Positions 23,098-34,904 of a stretch of DNA of 64,000 bases are shown here, piece after piece; the first letter of the stretch is position 1; each line of letters starts with the position of its first letter. The translations under genes were made by a program, and so were the position numbers. The DNA is from Welwitschia mirabilis (lineage: Eukaryota > Gnetophyta > Gnetopsida > Welwitschiales). A model generated the notes under the pieces. That model had not been told where the DNA came from. It made no database searches and worked only from the letters and a program-made list of their open reading frames with translations. Where the stretch lies: positions 200,871,271 to 200,935,270 of the forward strand of contig JBOZIK010000001.1 of NCBI GenBank assembly GCA_051453625.1. Direction: 5' to 3'.

Positions 23098-24255
23098 TGT
23101 TGAGTTAATATTTGCTAATTTGATGTCAAACTAATAGTGTCTATTTAGCAAAACATATTTTTCTTATGAAAAAGTTATTAGTTATTACAAATTAGAAGAT
23201 AAAATAATTTTTCATAATTTGAACCTAAATCGATTAGTTTTTATATTCTTCTAAGGGGTTGATCAGATTCCTAAGCGATTAACCACACCTAAAGCTTACA
23301 ATGAATTGAACTGGATTTAAAGGAATCAACTAGATATAATACTTTATATCTAATCATTAAATGGTTGATTAGACTCTAGAGGGGTTGACTAGACCTAAAG
23401 CAAAATAATTTTACCATTTGTCAGTAAGGCATCAACTAGACATTTGAGGGGTTAACTGGACATAGAGTCATAAGAAACAAGGATCAATTCGAAGAACACA
23501 AGGACAACAGAATTTAGTGATGGGCTCAAATGGGTTCAACCAGATGTTTTGAGGGGTTAACTAATCATGATGGAAATGGAATTTTTCTAACCATTATGAA
23601 CCTATTTTTAGAATGTTAGAAGGTCTTTTTACATATAAAAATCCTAAAAGACTTTTCCTATATATTTTCCAAGAGTCAAAATCATTTATCCACTTTTTGA
23701 ATAATTGTGAAACCATTGTTGTAATCATTGGTATATTCTTTACTTGATCAAAGGTGAACGAAGTACTAGTATTATTATTGTGTACTTGGCTAAGTTAGTT
23801 GCATTGTATGCTTATGGATTGTATCATATTCTAAAGCAATGTAGCAATACTATTATTAATCTATAGTTTGAGTGAAACCTATGCATTTTTAGCATACCAT
23901 TATTACTACTTTGCATTTTTACTAAAGGTTAAAACTGAGCCTCAAAAAATATGATTATAAAGGTTACACGTGAATCTAAAATACCTAGAAAGAAATTAAT
24001 GAAGATTTGAATTAGCCTTGTATAGAAACTAATCATCAAGAATGGAGTAAGGGGTTTTCTAAACCATTATAAATCTTGTGTGCATTCTCATTAGTATTTT
24101 TATGCTTTCTATTCTTTATTTTTCAAAATAGTTTCAATTTTATTTGCTTAAGTATTTTAGTCTTTATTTTAAGAAAAGATATTTTTGTAAATTTATTCAA
24201 TTATTTTTAAATCCTATTTATCCCCTCTCCTTCCTCTAGAATTCATGATCCTACA
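23098..24255 (+). repeat. 5' LTR of the copia element
   Basis: Runs from tgttgagttaatatt to cctaca and aligns over its length with 30845-32020. It contains several degenerate copies of a ggttgactagac-like motif (for example 23258, 23360, 23383, 23446, 23546) and a TATA-like box at 23634. Confidence 0.9.
23634..23644 (+). promoter_or_regulatory. TATA-like box in copia 5' LTR
   Basis: tataaaaatcc. The 3' LTR has a mutated counterpart (tgtaaaaactc near 31410). Its position fits the U3/R border of an 1158-bp LTR. Confidence 0.45.
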
Positions 24256-24257
24256 TT

Positions 24258-24269
24258 TGGTATCAAAGC
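24258..24269 (+). promoter_or_regulatory. tRNA-iMet primer binding site
   Basis: tggtatcaaagc, 11 of 12 bases of the standard plant site, two bases after the 5' LTR end; the one difference is G to A. Confidence 0.9.
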
Positions 24270-24329
24270 TTGGTAGAGTCCATGTTAGATCCTAATAAGT
24301 CTAGGCTCCTAAACCCTAAATATAAGTAA

Positions 24330-25385
24330 CCCTTTAAATGGGTTTTTCAATGGTTATCCTCATATGTTTGATAGGTTAAACTGTGTATATTGTAAAGCCC
24401 ATATGAAAATTTTTCTCAGATTTGTAAATGCAGATATTTAAGAGATTATTTACAATGGTTATACTATGCTTACTATGACTAAATCAATGTTTATGAAAAT
24501 ATCATTGTGGTAGCAAAAACTCAAGACCAATGGACCCCCACTAATAGATCTAAAATTCCCAAAGATACTAGTGCTCTTAATGTGATTTTCTGTATAGTTT
24601 GTGCAAATGAGTTCAAATGAATTGTAAACTGTAAACATGCAAAAGAAGCTTAGGACATCCTTGAAATAGAACATGAAGGAATATCCACTGTTAAGAAGGC
24701 CAAACTTCAAATTCTTATTTTCAAGTTTAAAGAAATTCATATGGAAGAGGTGAAGATACTACAGGAATTCTTTGCTAGAGTTACAGACATCACAAATTTC
24801 ATGATAAGTCTAGGTAAAAGAATGGATAAGGTAAAGGTGATTCGAAAAGTCTTGAAAACCCTTTCAAAAAGATTTGAGTCAAAATTCACTGTAATCAAAG
24901 AAAATAAGAACATAGATCTAATGGTACTTAAGGAATTACAAGGTAATTTACAAACTTATAAATTAAAAATTTCTAAAAATAGAAAAAAAGTATTTCTTTA
25001 AAATATTTGCAAGAATAATACCTTTTCAAAAAAATTAGATAAAGATCTTAATGATAACAAAGTTGCACTACTAGAAAGGATATTTAAGAATTTTTTACAT
25101 AGAAGAAAGAAAGAAGGTAAGCTAAGCAGAGGAACAAAAAGAGATCATTCCAAGTTTGAAAAATACCAAGACAAAGAAAAGGAGATCCAATGTCATGCTT
25201 GTAAAACTATGGACATGTTTTAAATGAGTGTTCAAAGAAGAATGAAGATCAGAGGAAGTCAAAAAAATCTTCATCCATTACTACATGGGATACTGTAGAT
25301 GAAGAGGATGATAGAAGTTCTTACCAAAAATTAGATGAAGATCGAAGGATTTCATTTATGGTAATTATGCATCCATTATGAAACT
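24330..25385 (+). pseudogene. Copia gag (UBN2-type) with first zinc knuckle, broken
   Basis: Gag forms the virus-like particle. Near the start one frame reads MFDRLNCVYCKAHMKIFLRF (about 24368). The longest open part, 24741-25001, reads MEEVKILQEFFARVTDITNF, then DKVKVIRKVLKTLSKRFESK and LKELQGNLQTYKLKI. This is the typical gag helix series with the V-x-K-V-L-x-x-L-P/S-x-R-F-E motif and the L-Q-T-Y/H-E end. At 25191-25231 the knuckle C-x2-C then H-x4-C is present, but one base is missing between the halves, shifting the frame. A Ser/Asp/Glu-rich stretch (TTWDTVDEEDDRSS) follows to a stop at about 25380. Confidence 0.85.
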
Positions 25386-26290
25386 TGCCTTCCTCATCTA
25401 AACTAAATGATTTAAATCTTATTAAAGAAGATTAGGATAAACTTTAAAACACTTGTTAGGAACTTTACATAAAGGTTGGAAAACTAGTAAAGTGCATCAA
25501 TGATCTAAACAAAATTATAAAGACTCTTATCAAATAAAAAAAGAAATTGGAAACAAAGTACAAGAAAGCCAAATCTGAAAATTTTGGATTTTTTTTAGAG
25601 ATAAAGAACTTATTACAGTTTTTCAATAAATTTTCAAGTAGTTTAACTAAATTGAAATAGATTATTGGAATACAGAATCTGACTCATGATAAGATAGGTA
25701 TAGGATTCATCCTCCAAAGACCTCAAAATCAATAAAATCAGGTATCATGAAAAAATAAGTTTCTTTCTAAAGTTACATGTTATCTTTATAGTAAGTTAAA
25801 TCATTCCAAGTTATTTTGTAATGCTACAAAATTGATGTTGTTTTCAAACTTAGTTAGTACCTTTTATTTTAAATTTGCTTCAAGAGGAGTGTACCACATC
25901 AGTCCAAAAGAACTAAGTGGATAAAAACTAATAATTTAAAAAGTCTTTTGATTCAAATAACTTTCAAGTTTTTAAATGGAACTGGCCAGTATTTGGATAG
26001 TGGCTGCTCTCGATATATGATGGGACAAAAGTCTAGATTCAGCAACTAGATGACTTTAATAATGGAGAAGTTACTTTTAATGATAATAAAAGAGCTAATA
26101 TTGAAGGAATCAAAAGCATTGGTTAAGGTAATTTGTCCAAAATAAATGAAGTTTTATATGTTAAAGGTTTAAAGCATAATTTACTTAGCATTAGTCAAAA
26201 TCTGATAAAAGTCATAAGGTTACTTTCGATAGTATAAATGTGAATTTAAACATGGAAAAATAAATGATATTATTCTCAAAGAAAATAGAA
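25386..26290 (+). pseudogene. Copia gag-pol linker and aspartic protease (broken)
   Basis: A Lys/Leu/Asn-rich heptad-like stretch (25440-25680, for example KKKLETKYKKAKSEN) suggests a coiled coil. A second knuckle at 25778-25819 reads CYLYSKLNHSKLFC; its second Cys is Tyr (TGT to TAT). The protease begins about 25990 with YLDSGCSRYMMGQKSRF; the catalytic D-S-G at 25996-26004 is intact. Further strings, in other frames, match VLYVKGLKHNLLSIS (about 26150) and the following K-V-T-F-D strand. Several frameshifts break it. Confidence 0.85.
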
Positions 26291-27230
26291 TATATAATGC
26301 CTATAGCATTGATCAAATGTTTTTTGCTTATTATTTTTCTCATGTAATCTAGGAAGAGATTTAACATAAACATTTAGGTCATGTAAACTATGATCATTTC
26401 AAAATGATTATTAGAAAAGAGATTTTCAAAGATATTCTAAAAATTAAAATTGGAAAACATGATCTCTGTGATGTGTTCTAGAAAGAAAAATAAGTAAGAA
26501 CATCACGCAAAAGTAAAAACCAAGTTTATGCAAAAATTACTTTAGAGCTTATTCATAAGGTTTTATAGGACGAGCTTAAACCTAAAGTTTAAAAGGAAAA
26601 CACTATTTTTTAACTATGATTTATGACTTTTCAAGATTTACTTAGGCTATCTTTCTTGAAAATAAATCTAAAACATATAAACATTGGGTTGAAATATGCA
26701 ACAAAATTCAAAATGAGAAAGGTTATACCATTAAGAAAATTAGAAGTAATCATGGTGGTGAGTTTGAAAACCATTTGTTTAAAAAATATTGTATTGATAA
26801 TGGTAGTGAGCATCAATTCTTATCCCCTAAAATGCCTTGAGAAAATGGAATTATTAAGAGGAAAAATATAGAGTTGTTTACAAAATGGCAAGAATAATGT
26901 TGAATGAAAAAGAGGTTCCAAAAATGTTTTGGTCTAAGCTGTAAGAACTTCTTGTTATATCATAAATAGAGTTTATCTTAGACTGAAACTAGAGAGAACT
27001 CCTTATGAGCTTTGAAAAGAAAGACAACCAAAAATTTAATATTTTAAATTCTTTAAAATAAGTGCTTTGTATTAAAGGATAAAGAAGACCTAAGTAAATT
27101 TGAATTAAAAGCCAATGAAGTAATATTTTTGGTGTACTTTATTAAAAGTATAGCTTGTTATGTTTTTAATAAGAGAATTTTAACCATAAAAGAGTCAATA
27201 AATTTTAAATAGATGATGTTAGCACAAGAC
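26290..27230 (+). pseudogene. Copia integrase (broken, catalytic residues lost)
   Basis: The GAG-pre-integrase zinc region reads EEI-stop-HKHLGHVNYDHF (about 26350-26400) and KHDLCDVF (about 26455), the last Cys now Phe. In the core, IRSNHGGEFENH (26739-26775) has Asn at 26748-26750 where catalytic Asp is expected, and ENGIIKRKN has Lys at 26856-26858 where catalytic Glu is expected. The first Asp, after ELIH near 26550, is also not visible. All observed changes but one are G to A. RRMLNEKEVPKMFWSK (26885-26940) and a chromodomain-like tail with VNKF near 27195 follow. Confidence 0.85.
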
Positions 27231-28150
27231 CTCTTCCTTCTAGTAATGACAAAAACCTATCTCCAAGCACTCCCATAACAAAAGAAAATTCAACTAAAAA
27301 AGAAGAAGAAGTTCCAATAAAAGAAGTCACTACTAAAATGTTTAAAGAGCTAAAGGATCATCCTTTAGGATCTATCATTGGAGAAGTTAGCTCAAATATT
27401 AAAGCAAGGAACTCTATGAAGAATTTTTATGCTCACATTTATTATGTTTTACAAATTAAACCTAATAAGTTTAAAAAAGCAGAATCCCATAAAGAGTGAA
27501 TGATGACCATGCAAGATGAGTTGCAATAATTAAAATGATGTATAGAAGCTTGTTAAAAGACCAAAATACAAAAATGGTTTTGGGATAAAATGGATTCTCA
27601 AAAATAAATTTGATGAGCAAAATAATGTTATAAAAAACAAAGCAAGATTAGTGATAAAAAGCTATAACCAAATAGAAGGTACTGATGTAGGTGATACTTT
27701 TACTTCTGTAGTAAGGTTAGATAGCATTAGAGTGTTTTTATCTTATGTAGCCTTTAAGAATATTAAAGTATATCAAGTAAATGTAAAAAATGCATTTTTA
27801 AATAAAACTTTGAATGAAGAAGTGTCTGTAAAACAACTGCAAGGGTTTATAAATCCTCACAAACCTGATTATGCAGAGATTAAAGCAAGATTTAAGAGCA
27901 TTGTATGAAAAATTAGCCACATTTTTAAATGAAAATGGTTGTATCTATGTAATAGTATATAAAACTTGATTTGTTAAAAACTTAAAAAATATTTTATTAT
28001 TATTCAAATTTATGTGGATGATATCATTTTTGGTATCTCTAACAAATTTTTATCAAAAGAATTTGCTTATATCATAATAAGACACTTTGAAATGAGTATG
28101 CTTGATGAGGTTAGAATGCTTCTTGGCTTACAAATTAAGTAATTAAAAAA
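27231..28150 (+). pseudogene. Copia reverse transcriptase (broken)
   Basis: A linker with Ser/Pro-rich text and KDHPLGSIIGEV (27355-27390) precedes RT, a position typical of copia pol. The open frame 27651-27908 reads YNQIEGTDVGDTFTSVVRLD, then VYQVNVKNAFLNKTLNEEVS. In motif A the catalytic Asp is Asn (27780-27782). The YVDDIIFG box at 28011-28034 is intact. EMSMLDEVRMLLGLQIK follows at 28091-28140, in place of the usual M-x-G/D-E-L-x-x-F-L-G. It copies RNA to cDNA in the family; here it is inactive by stops and the lost Asp. Confidence 0.9.
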
Positions 28151-28961
28151 AAGAAACTTTTATATCTCATTCTAAATATGAAAAGTATTTGATCAAACGA
28201 TTTATATTAGAGAATACTAAAATAACTAACACACCTATGTCTACTTCTTGTAAAGTTAGTTTAGATGAATATGGAAAATCAGTAAATCAAAATCTTTATA
28301 GAAGGATGATAGGAATTTTATTATATCTAACTATGAGTAGACCTCATATTATATTTAGTGTTACTGTGTATGCAAGATACCAAGCCCAATCAAATAATCA
28401 CACCTAAAAGATGTCAAAAGAATAATAAGATATATAAAAGGCACATGTGACTTTAGATTATGGTATTTAATAGAGACATCTTTTGATCTTGCAGGATTTA
28501 GTGACATAGATTAGACTAGATGTAAAAATGATAGAAAAACACCAGTGCTAATTATTTTCTATTAGGATTATGCTTAGTGGAATGAGCTAGTAAAAATAAA
28601 AACTCAATCTTCCTTTCAATAGTAAAAGCTAAGTATATAGCAGTAGGGAATTGTTATGCTCATCTACTTTGGATGAAGAAAAATGTTAAAGTATTTTGGT
28701 GTAGTTTTTAAATAATTTCCTATTTTCTATGATAATAGTAGTGTAATTAATATCTATAAAAATACTATTTAACATTCAAAAACTAGACATATTAAATCAA
28801 GATGCCATTTTTAAGAGACCAAGTTAAAAAAAAGTAATATTTCTATGAATTTTATTAGCATAGAACATCAACTTGCTGATATTTCCACTAAATCCTTAAG
28901 TTTTGATAACTTTATTCATCTTCAAAACAAACTAAGAGTTATCTCTTTATCCTTTAACTGA
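28151..28961 (+). pseudogene. Copia RNase H and pol C-terminus (broken)
   Basis: The open frame 28189-28407 reads TPMSTSCKVSLDEYGKSVNQ, then LYRRMIGILLYLTMSRPHII. This is the well known copia segment where members have L-Y-R-x-x-I-G-S-L-L-Y-L-x-x-S/T-R-P-D. RYIKGTCDFRLWY at 28426-28465 and AGFSDID-stop (28493-28515, first catalytic Asp region) follow. The end reads RHIKSRCHF, then ISIEHQLADISTKSLSFDNF, and stops after SLSFN at 28959-28961. Stops replace Trp and Gln at several expected places. Confidence 0.9.
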
Positions 28962-29291
28962 TTACAAGGTAGTTGATTATATCTAAAATTTAGCCAACTA
29001 GATTTGGTTAATCGACCAGTCTGTAGAATTAATTTCTTGGATCTAAAGTACTATGACCCACCTTGTGATGGATCAACCAGATCTTAAACTAATCAACTAG
29101 GATTGTAGGGTTATAGTGTAGTAGAAAAGATGATGGACCTAATTTCTTTTTCAAATCTTACTTTATCGCCCTTTCCTTTAAAATATAGTGGAGTTCAAAC
29201 TTTATCCATGATATTCTAGACACCTGTCTCCTTTCTATCTATCTTTGTCTTATAGGTTTTCTTATCTCTAAGCTTCTGTCATGTGGTTATA
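28962..29291 (+). other. Spacer between copia pol and third ORF
   Basis: Contains more degenerate ggttgactagat-like strings (28975-29100), as in the LTR U3, and then a T-rich tract that could hold a splice acceptor or leader for the downstream frame. No coding motif. Confidence 0.4.
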
Positions 29292-30340
29292 ATGGCCGAG
29301 GATCCCTTTAGAAGGAAGTAAAAAAAAATTCACCAGCAAGTATCCTTCATATTTCTACTATGGCATGTCCAAAAAAGTAATAAAAAAGTTTTTTGAGAAT
29401 TTTGAGAAGAAGTGAGTATACGAAGAGAGGGTTGTTGCTACCATAGAGCTCAAGAAACTCCACGAGGTGTTATAGATCTTGTGAGATCTAGATCTCTTAC
29501 TTCCTTAATGTTTTAGGATCTGCCTACCACTTTCTCACTAGAATGTTCTATAGCAATGCTTCTTTTAATCCTAATACTAATACCATAGAAACCATGGTTT
29601 CGAGAAAGAAGATAAGGGTTACTATAAATCTCATTGCTGCTATTACTTATCTTTTAAGAGGAGACTATGATGGGTTTTACCCTTTTCATAACTCCATGGA
29701 AGATAAAGTAGAAGTAACAAGGGAGCTTTATGATAAGTTTTATAGGTGAAAAACCACCCTTTCTACTTTTCTCCTTACCCCAAAGTACAACTTTTTACAT
29801 TTAAGATTTACCTACAATTTCTTGCTTTTGATGGGTTATCATGATGAGACCTCTAGATATAGGGCATATTTGATATATTTAGTAAGAAGTAGACACTCTA
29901 TTAATACTTCTAAGATAATGCTAAATAATATAATCTACCAGTTGGAGTATCAAATAATTAGGACTCTTTCATACTTAGTATTGATTTCCAATATCTATTG
30001 ATAATATAGAGTCTAGTTGCACTAGAAGCTAGAAAACCTTAACCCTATGTCAAATATTGGATGTGTGATGTTTTCTTGCATGCATTTCTTTTTAGGTTCT
30101 AAGAAATCCTCTACATCTTCTTCTCCTAATCCAACCTCATCAGAGGAGACTATTTCATACTTGATGAGGATAGACTCTCATACTGGGCATATGAAAGAAG
30201 ATCTAAATCACAGCTAGACATGAGATTATAAATACTTTAGTGAAATCCAAAAGCTTAGTACAAAAGATTGTCAAAGAAGAGAATGAACAAAAAGAATAAG
30301 ATTTAGAAGAAGATTTGAAAGAGGAAGCCAATGAATTTGA
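29292..30340 (+). pseudogene. Third ORF of the copia element, 'putative plant transposon protein'-like (broken)
   Basis: Starts at an ATG at 29292 reading MAEDPFRRK. Further pieces read VYEERVVATIELKKLHEVL (29416-29475), then an open stretch MFYSNASFNPNTNTIETMVS (29543-29749) and LIAAITYLLRGDYDGFYPFH, then KYNFLHLRFTYNFLLLMGYH (about 29785). This layout (start tract, Y-x-E-R-x-V, F-Y-x-N, a hydrophobic segment, then L-x-x-x-x-x-Y-N-F/L-L) resembles the uncharacterised domain often labelled putative plant transposon protein. Family naming is from memory. It ends in a Ser-rich tract (KKSSTSSSPNPTSSEE) and an acidic tail. It sits where SIRE elements carry an env-like frame, but no signal peptide or clear transmembrane anchor is seen. 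Function unknown. Confidence 0.6.
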
Positions 30341-30831
30341 TTGTTGTTCTCTCTTTAAATTTTTTTTTCTTGTTGTTTTTATGCTTGTTTTTCTTTTCTT
30401 CTCTTTCATTGATCTCAAAAATGAAAGAAATAGTTAGTTATTTTATCAGCTCTATTAACTTGTAACTGCTCTTGATGAGTACTTTTTCTATTATAATGAT
30501 TACTTTTCATTAATAGAAATGCATTTTGTTATCATTTCTATCTCACATTTTGGTGCACATATATTTAATTATGAACTATAATTTTCATTATATCTTTTAT
30601 TTATTAAATATTTTTTGATCAAAATGTTTTTGTCACATATATTTTGGATTTTACTTGCCTCACAGATTATACCATAAATTGTTTTAATTATGGTACAAGT
30701 TGGAATCTCTTTAAAAATGTTTCAATTAATATAAATTGTTAATATCACTTTGAAAATTTAATGGGCATTATTTAAGGAAATGCTTTTCCAAAATTAATAT
30801 TTTCAACTAAGTATAAGTTTGTTATTAATAT
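30341..30831 (+). other. 3' untranslated part of the copia element
   Basis: T-rich, no frame with recognisable motifs, leading to the polypurine tract. Confidence 0.5.
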
Positions 30832-30844
30832 TAGAAGGGGAAAT
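30832..30844 (+). promoter_or_regulatory. Polypurine tract
   Basis: tagaaggggaaat immediately before the 3' LTR; it would prime plus-strand DNA synthesis. Confidence 0.75.
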
Positions 30845-32020
30845 TATTGAGTTAATATTTACCACTCTGATGTCAAACTAATGTTTTCTATTTAGCAAAA
30901 CATATTGTATTTTGTGTAGAAATTATTAATTATTATAGATTATAAACTAAAATAATTTGTCATAATTTTAACCTAAACTTATTAATTATTATACTCTCTG
31001 AGGGGCTACTAGATTTCTAAGGAAATAATCACATCTAAAGCTTATACTAAAATGAACTGAATTCAGAGGAATAGACTAGATACATGAGGGGTTGATAGAA
31101 TCTAAGCATTTAATACTTCATAATCGATTATTAAGGGGTCAACTAGATTCTTAAGGGGTTAACTGGATCTAGAGTAAAATACTTTTACCCTCTATCAATA
31201 AGGAGTTAACCAGGTATTTGAAGGATCAACTAGACATGAATCTATAAGAAACAGGAGTTGATTGAAAGAGCATAAGGATGATTAACTTTAGTGATAACAC
31301 CTGATGAGTTAATCACATATTTCAAAGGGTCGACTAGTTATGATGGAAATAGGATTTTTCTATCCATTATAAATCTACTTTTTATTCATTAGAAGGATTT
31401 TTTTACTTGTAAAAACTCTAAAAGACTTATCCTATATACTTGCCAAGAGTCAAAATCACTAGACCACTTTTGAATCATCGTGAAATCATTACTGTAGTCA
31501 TTGATGTTTTTTCTACCTAACTAAAGACAAACCAAGAGCTATTATCATTATTGTGTACTTAGTTAAGTCAGTTGTACTATATGCTTGTGGATTATACCAT
31601 CTTCTCAAGAAATGTAGTAATACTATTCTTGAGCTGTAAATCAAGTGAAACTAGTGTATCTTAGCACAACATTATTATTGTTTCACATTCTTGTTAAAGG
31701 TTGAGATTGAGCCTTAGAGAAGTCTAATTGTAAGGTTACAAGTAAAATTAAAATACCTAGAAAGATATTAATGAGGATTCAGATCAGGCTTAGGTAGAAG
31801 CTAATCATCTAGAGTGGAGTAGGGGGTTTTCCAAACCACTATAAATCTTGTGTACATCCTCAGTAATATTTTTATGCTTTCTATTCTTTATTTTTAAGAA
31901 TAGTTTTAGTTTTATTTGTTCAATTATTTTAGTATTTATTTTGAATAAAGATAATTTTTAAATTTAGTTGATTATTTTCAAATCCTATTTACCCCATCTT
32001 CTAGGATTCTCGACCCTACA
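30845..32020 (+). repeat. 3' LTR of the copia element
   Basis: Matches 23098-24255 and ends ccctaca at 32020. The first two bases are TA (TG in the 5' LTR). Many differences between the two LTRs, mostly transitions, show that the insertion is old. Confidence 0.9.
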
Positions 32021-32235
32021 CTGTGTTTGTTTACATTATTATTATTCTACTTATAGAGTGCATAAGTATTTCATTTTGAAATTAATTCTTTGTCTTCTCA
32101 CTTATGCGTCTGACAAAATTATGATATTTGGGTCACTTCCATCTATATTAGTATGTTATGTTATGTAATGTATGTATATATATTTGTGATTTTTATGATT
32201 TGTTTTAGGACTAATGTCTGAATAAATATGTACCA
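32021..32235. other. Right flank of the copia insertion
   Basis: Continues the pre-insertion sequence interrupted at 23097 and runs up to the first array unit. No gene. Confidence 0.4.
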
Positions 32236-34904
32236 CAACAAATAGATTTATATTAATAGAATAGTATATTATATTATGGCTACTTATTTGTAATCTTTTT
32301 AGAATAAATAAAACGAATTATACTTATAAGGTATTAGAATATGTATGTATGTACGCATGTGCATATGTGTGTATATATATACATATATATAGTGCTTCCC
32401 ACAAGACTCATAAAAAAGAAATTCACTAATATGCATATGATATGATCTAATCTATGGTTAAATAGTAGGGAATATTATATCTAATATATTTTTATTTTTA
32501 TCCATGTAATTAAAATAAATAAATAATAATCATCCCTTGAATGAAATAACTTATGGGCCATAGGTAAAACAAGATATAAGTGAGGGTAAGAAGTAAAAGT
32601 AAGGTAAAGAAGGGTTACATGAAAGTTAAAGAAAAATTATATTTTGGAAAACAATGAGTGTGGTACTAGGACATGAAAATGTGATGAGGCTAAACTAAAG
32701 AATTATAACTTAAGGAGTTATAAGCTACTAACCCCTTCTTCCCACACCATCACCACACCTCCAAAGGAGAAGAAGTGCATTTCTAATTGAAAACACCTAG
32801 GTTTTACATTAAAGGATATATATTAAGCTTAAATTTTCAAAGAGACCATTATAAAATCGTGTTTTAAGTTTGTTTTGATTAAATAATAACTATGGAATCT
32901 AAAAAGACTAAAACAAGAAATTCAAACAATTTACAAATGACTACACCTATTGAAAAACTATTTTTTCCTCTTAAAATACATCAAAACTGCTATCTATTAG
33001 AATTCTTACATAAGAAGCATAAGAGATTTTAATAATAATAAAATAACTTTATAAGTTAGAATGTAAGAGATGGTTTACAAATTTCATCTTAATACAAAGG
33101 GAAAATACATAAATCATAAATAAGAAAATAATAGAAATAGCTCATGTTAACAACAATAAGCATTCTTTCATCAATGATCATGATACATACTAGCATCTAC
33201 ACCTACATAAATAATATAATATGAGAATTGTGAAATCCATTATAGTTATCAATATGGATGAAGTAGTGGAGTGTGGAAAGAAAGGTAATTAAAACCAAAA
33301 GGATATAACCAAGGCATGAGAGTAAGATAATATTCATGAAATACATCAAAGACTAGAATATGAAAATATAAGAAACAAGACTTTAGAATCTATAAGTAAC
33401 ATAGAATGGTATTCCAAGTTTTAGTAATCCAATAATGTACTATTAGAATAATCTAAGAAGGCACTATTAGAAGAAAGCTAAAAATTCTCATTTATCTAGA
33501 GGCTTAATCATAGTACTAGATGGGATAAGCCCTCTAAAGCAACATAAACATCCCAATGTGCATAATTAAAAGTATCATTAACATACTTTAATTAGATTAT
33601 TTGCTCTGATATTTTACTTCCATGGATAATGGGAGCCTTCAGGTGGCCTAGCCCTTAAGGTCACATAATTTAGTTACCTAATTAATTTTAGTTCATCAAA
33701 AATAAAATTGGATACATAGAACAAGGTATCACATGAATTAAAAGAGGCTTATAAAATCAAAATATTAATCAATATTAACAAAGATAAGAGTTACAAGTTT
33801 TACTAGAGAGCCATAATAATACTTACATAGGGTCTTTTAATAAAGCTAAGAAATCAACTAAAGAAATAAAAACATATAAGAGAATAACCTAATACAATAA
33901 TAAGAAAAATTTATACAACCATATAGAGATGTAAGAAATACTTGGTAACACACAAGATATATAAGCCAAACCTAGAATCCATAAAAAATATGCAAGAAAT
34001 CCTTAGTACCATACTAAGATTCAAGTTAGACTTTCTAATCTCTAAAAATACTATTGTAATATAGAAAATCTCCACAAAAAAGTTGAATACTAGAGGGTTT
34101 TTAAAGATATATAGCCAAGAAAAAAACTCGTATTTAAAAGTACTCAAAAGGGATTTTAAATTTCAAGAGTCATACAACCTACTACTATCTTTAGAAAATT
34201 GTTTTGATTTTACTTTCCTACCCTAATACATACTTGTCCACTCAGAATAAAGAATAATAAATATGCTTGGAATAAATAGTAAATAATAAGTGAGATCATT
34301 AGCACCTATAGTAATATATTTTATAATCATGATAGTAGTTATAATTTAAACGATTCTTTTGCATTTTCTAGAAATAAAGAAGAATAAAGTAAAGCCAACT
34401 ATTAAGCATCTCCATTTATTATAATAGTTATAAGTCTATGACTCATTAGTATTTTTAAAAATGAGTGATTAAATTAATAAAGATAAATCATTAATTATAG
34501 TTATTTCAAGAATCTTTAATTTGTATTTAACTAAGAAAATATGCTAATCGTGGTACTTTAAATGCAGCAGTTACAAAAAGAAATAAAATAATATTCATAT
34601 AATCACTAATTAGCCACTAAAACAATATTATTAAATAAATTAAAAAATCCTATATAGACAATATTATCAATTATAGTGATTACAAGAAAAGAAATCATTT
34701 AAAATAATAATTACTGCATAAGTTTCTAATAATAAAGTAAAAAATTATAGATAAAATAATACTATGCTAATAAATAAAGAGTAAATAAATATTATAGTAA
34801 TTAAATCACCTTAATAGATCATAGTAGATAAAAAAAAAATTTGTTTAGTTTTTATGCAATTATTTGGGTTAAATCTTTAGGTCTTTAAGAATATAAATGT
34901 AACA
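32236..34904 (-). repeat. Array LTR 1
   Basis: LTR starts (minus sense) at 34904 with tgttaca. Its far end, 32236-32720, matches 40795-41200 of LTR 3 instead of the usual end, so units 1 and 3 share a variant end. Confidence 0.65.
32339..32392. repeat. TG/TA microsatellite
   Basis: Mixed tgta/tata dinucleotide and tetranucleotide run inside LTR 1; LTR 3 has only a short counterpart near 40830. Confidence 0.85.

Larger units (their letters stand above)
23098..32020 (+). mobile_element. Full-length Ty1/copia element (SIRE-like) with extra 3' ORF
   Basis: The element has two LTRs of about 1.16 kb in direct orientation, PBS after the 5' LTR, gag, protease, integrase, RT, RNase H (copia order), a third frame after pol, and a polypurine tract before the 3' LTR. 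Flanking bases are gtgtg before and ctgtg after, a 4-of-5 match that fits a decayed 5-bp target duplication. Size, coiled-coil tract, two zinc knuckles and the extra 3' frame suggest the SIRE/Maximus lineage. All frames carry stops. The 3' LTR starts TA instead of TG. Confidence 0.9.
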
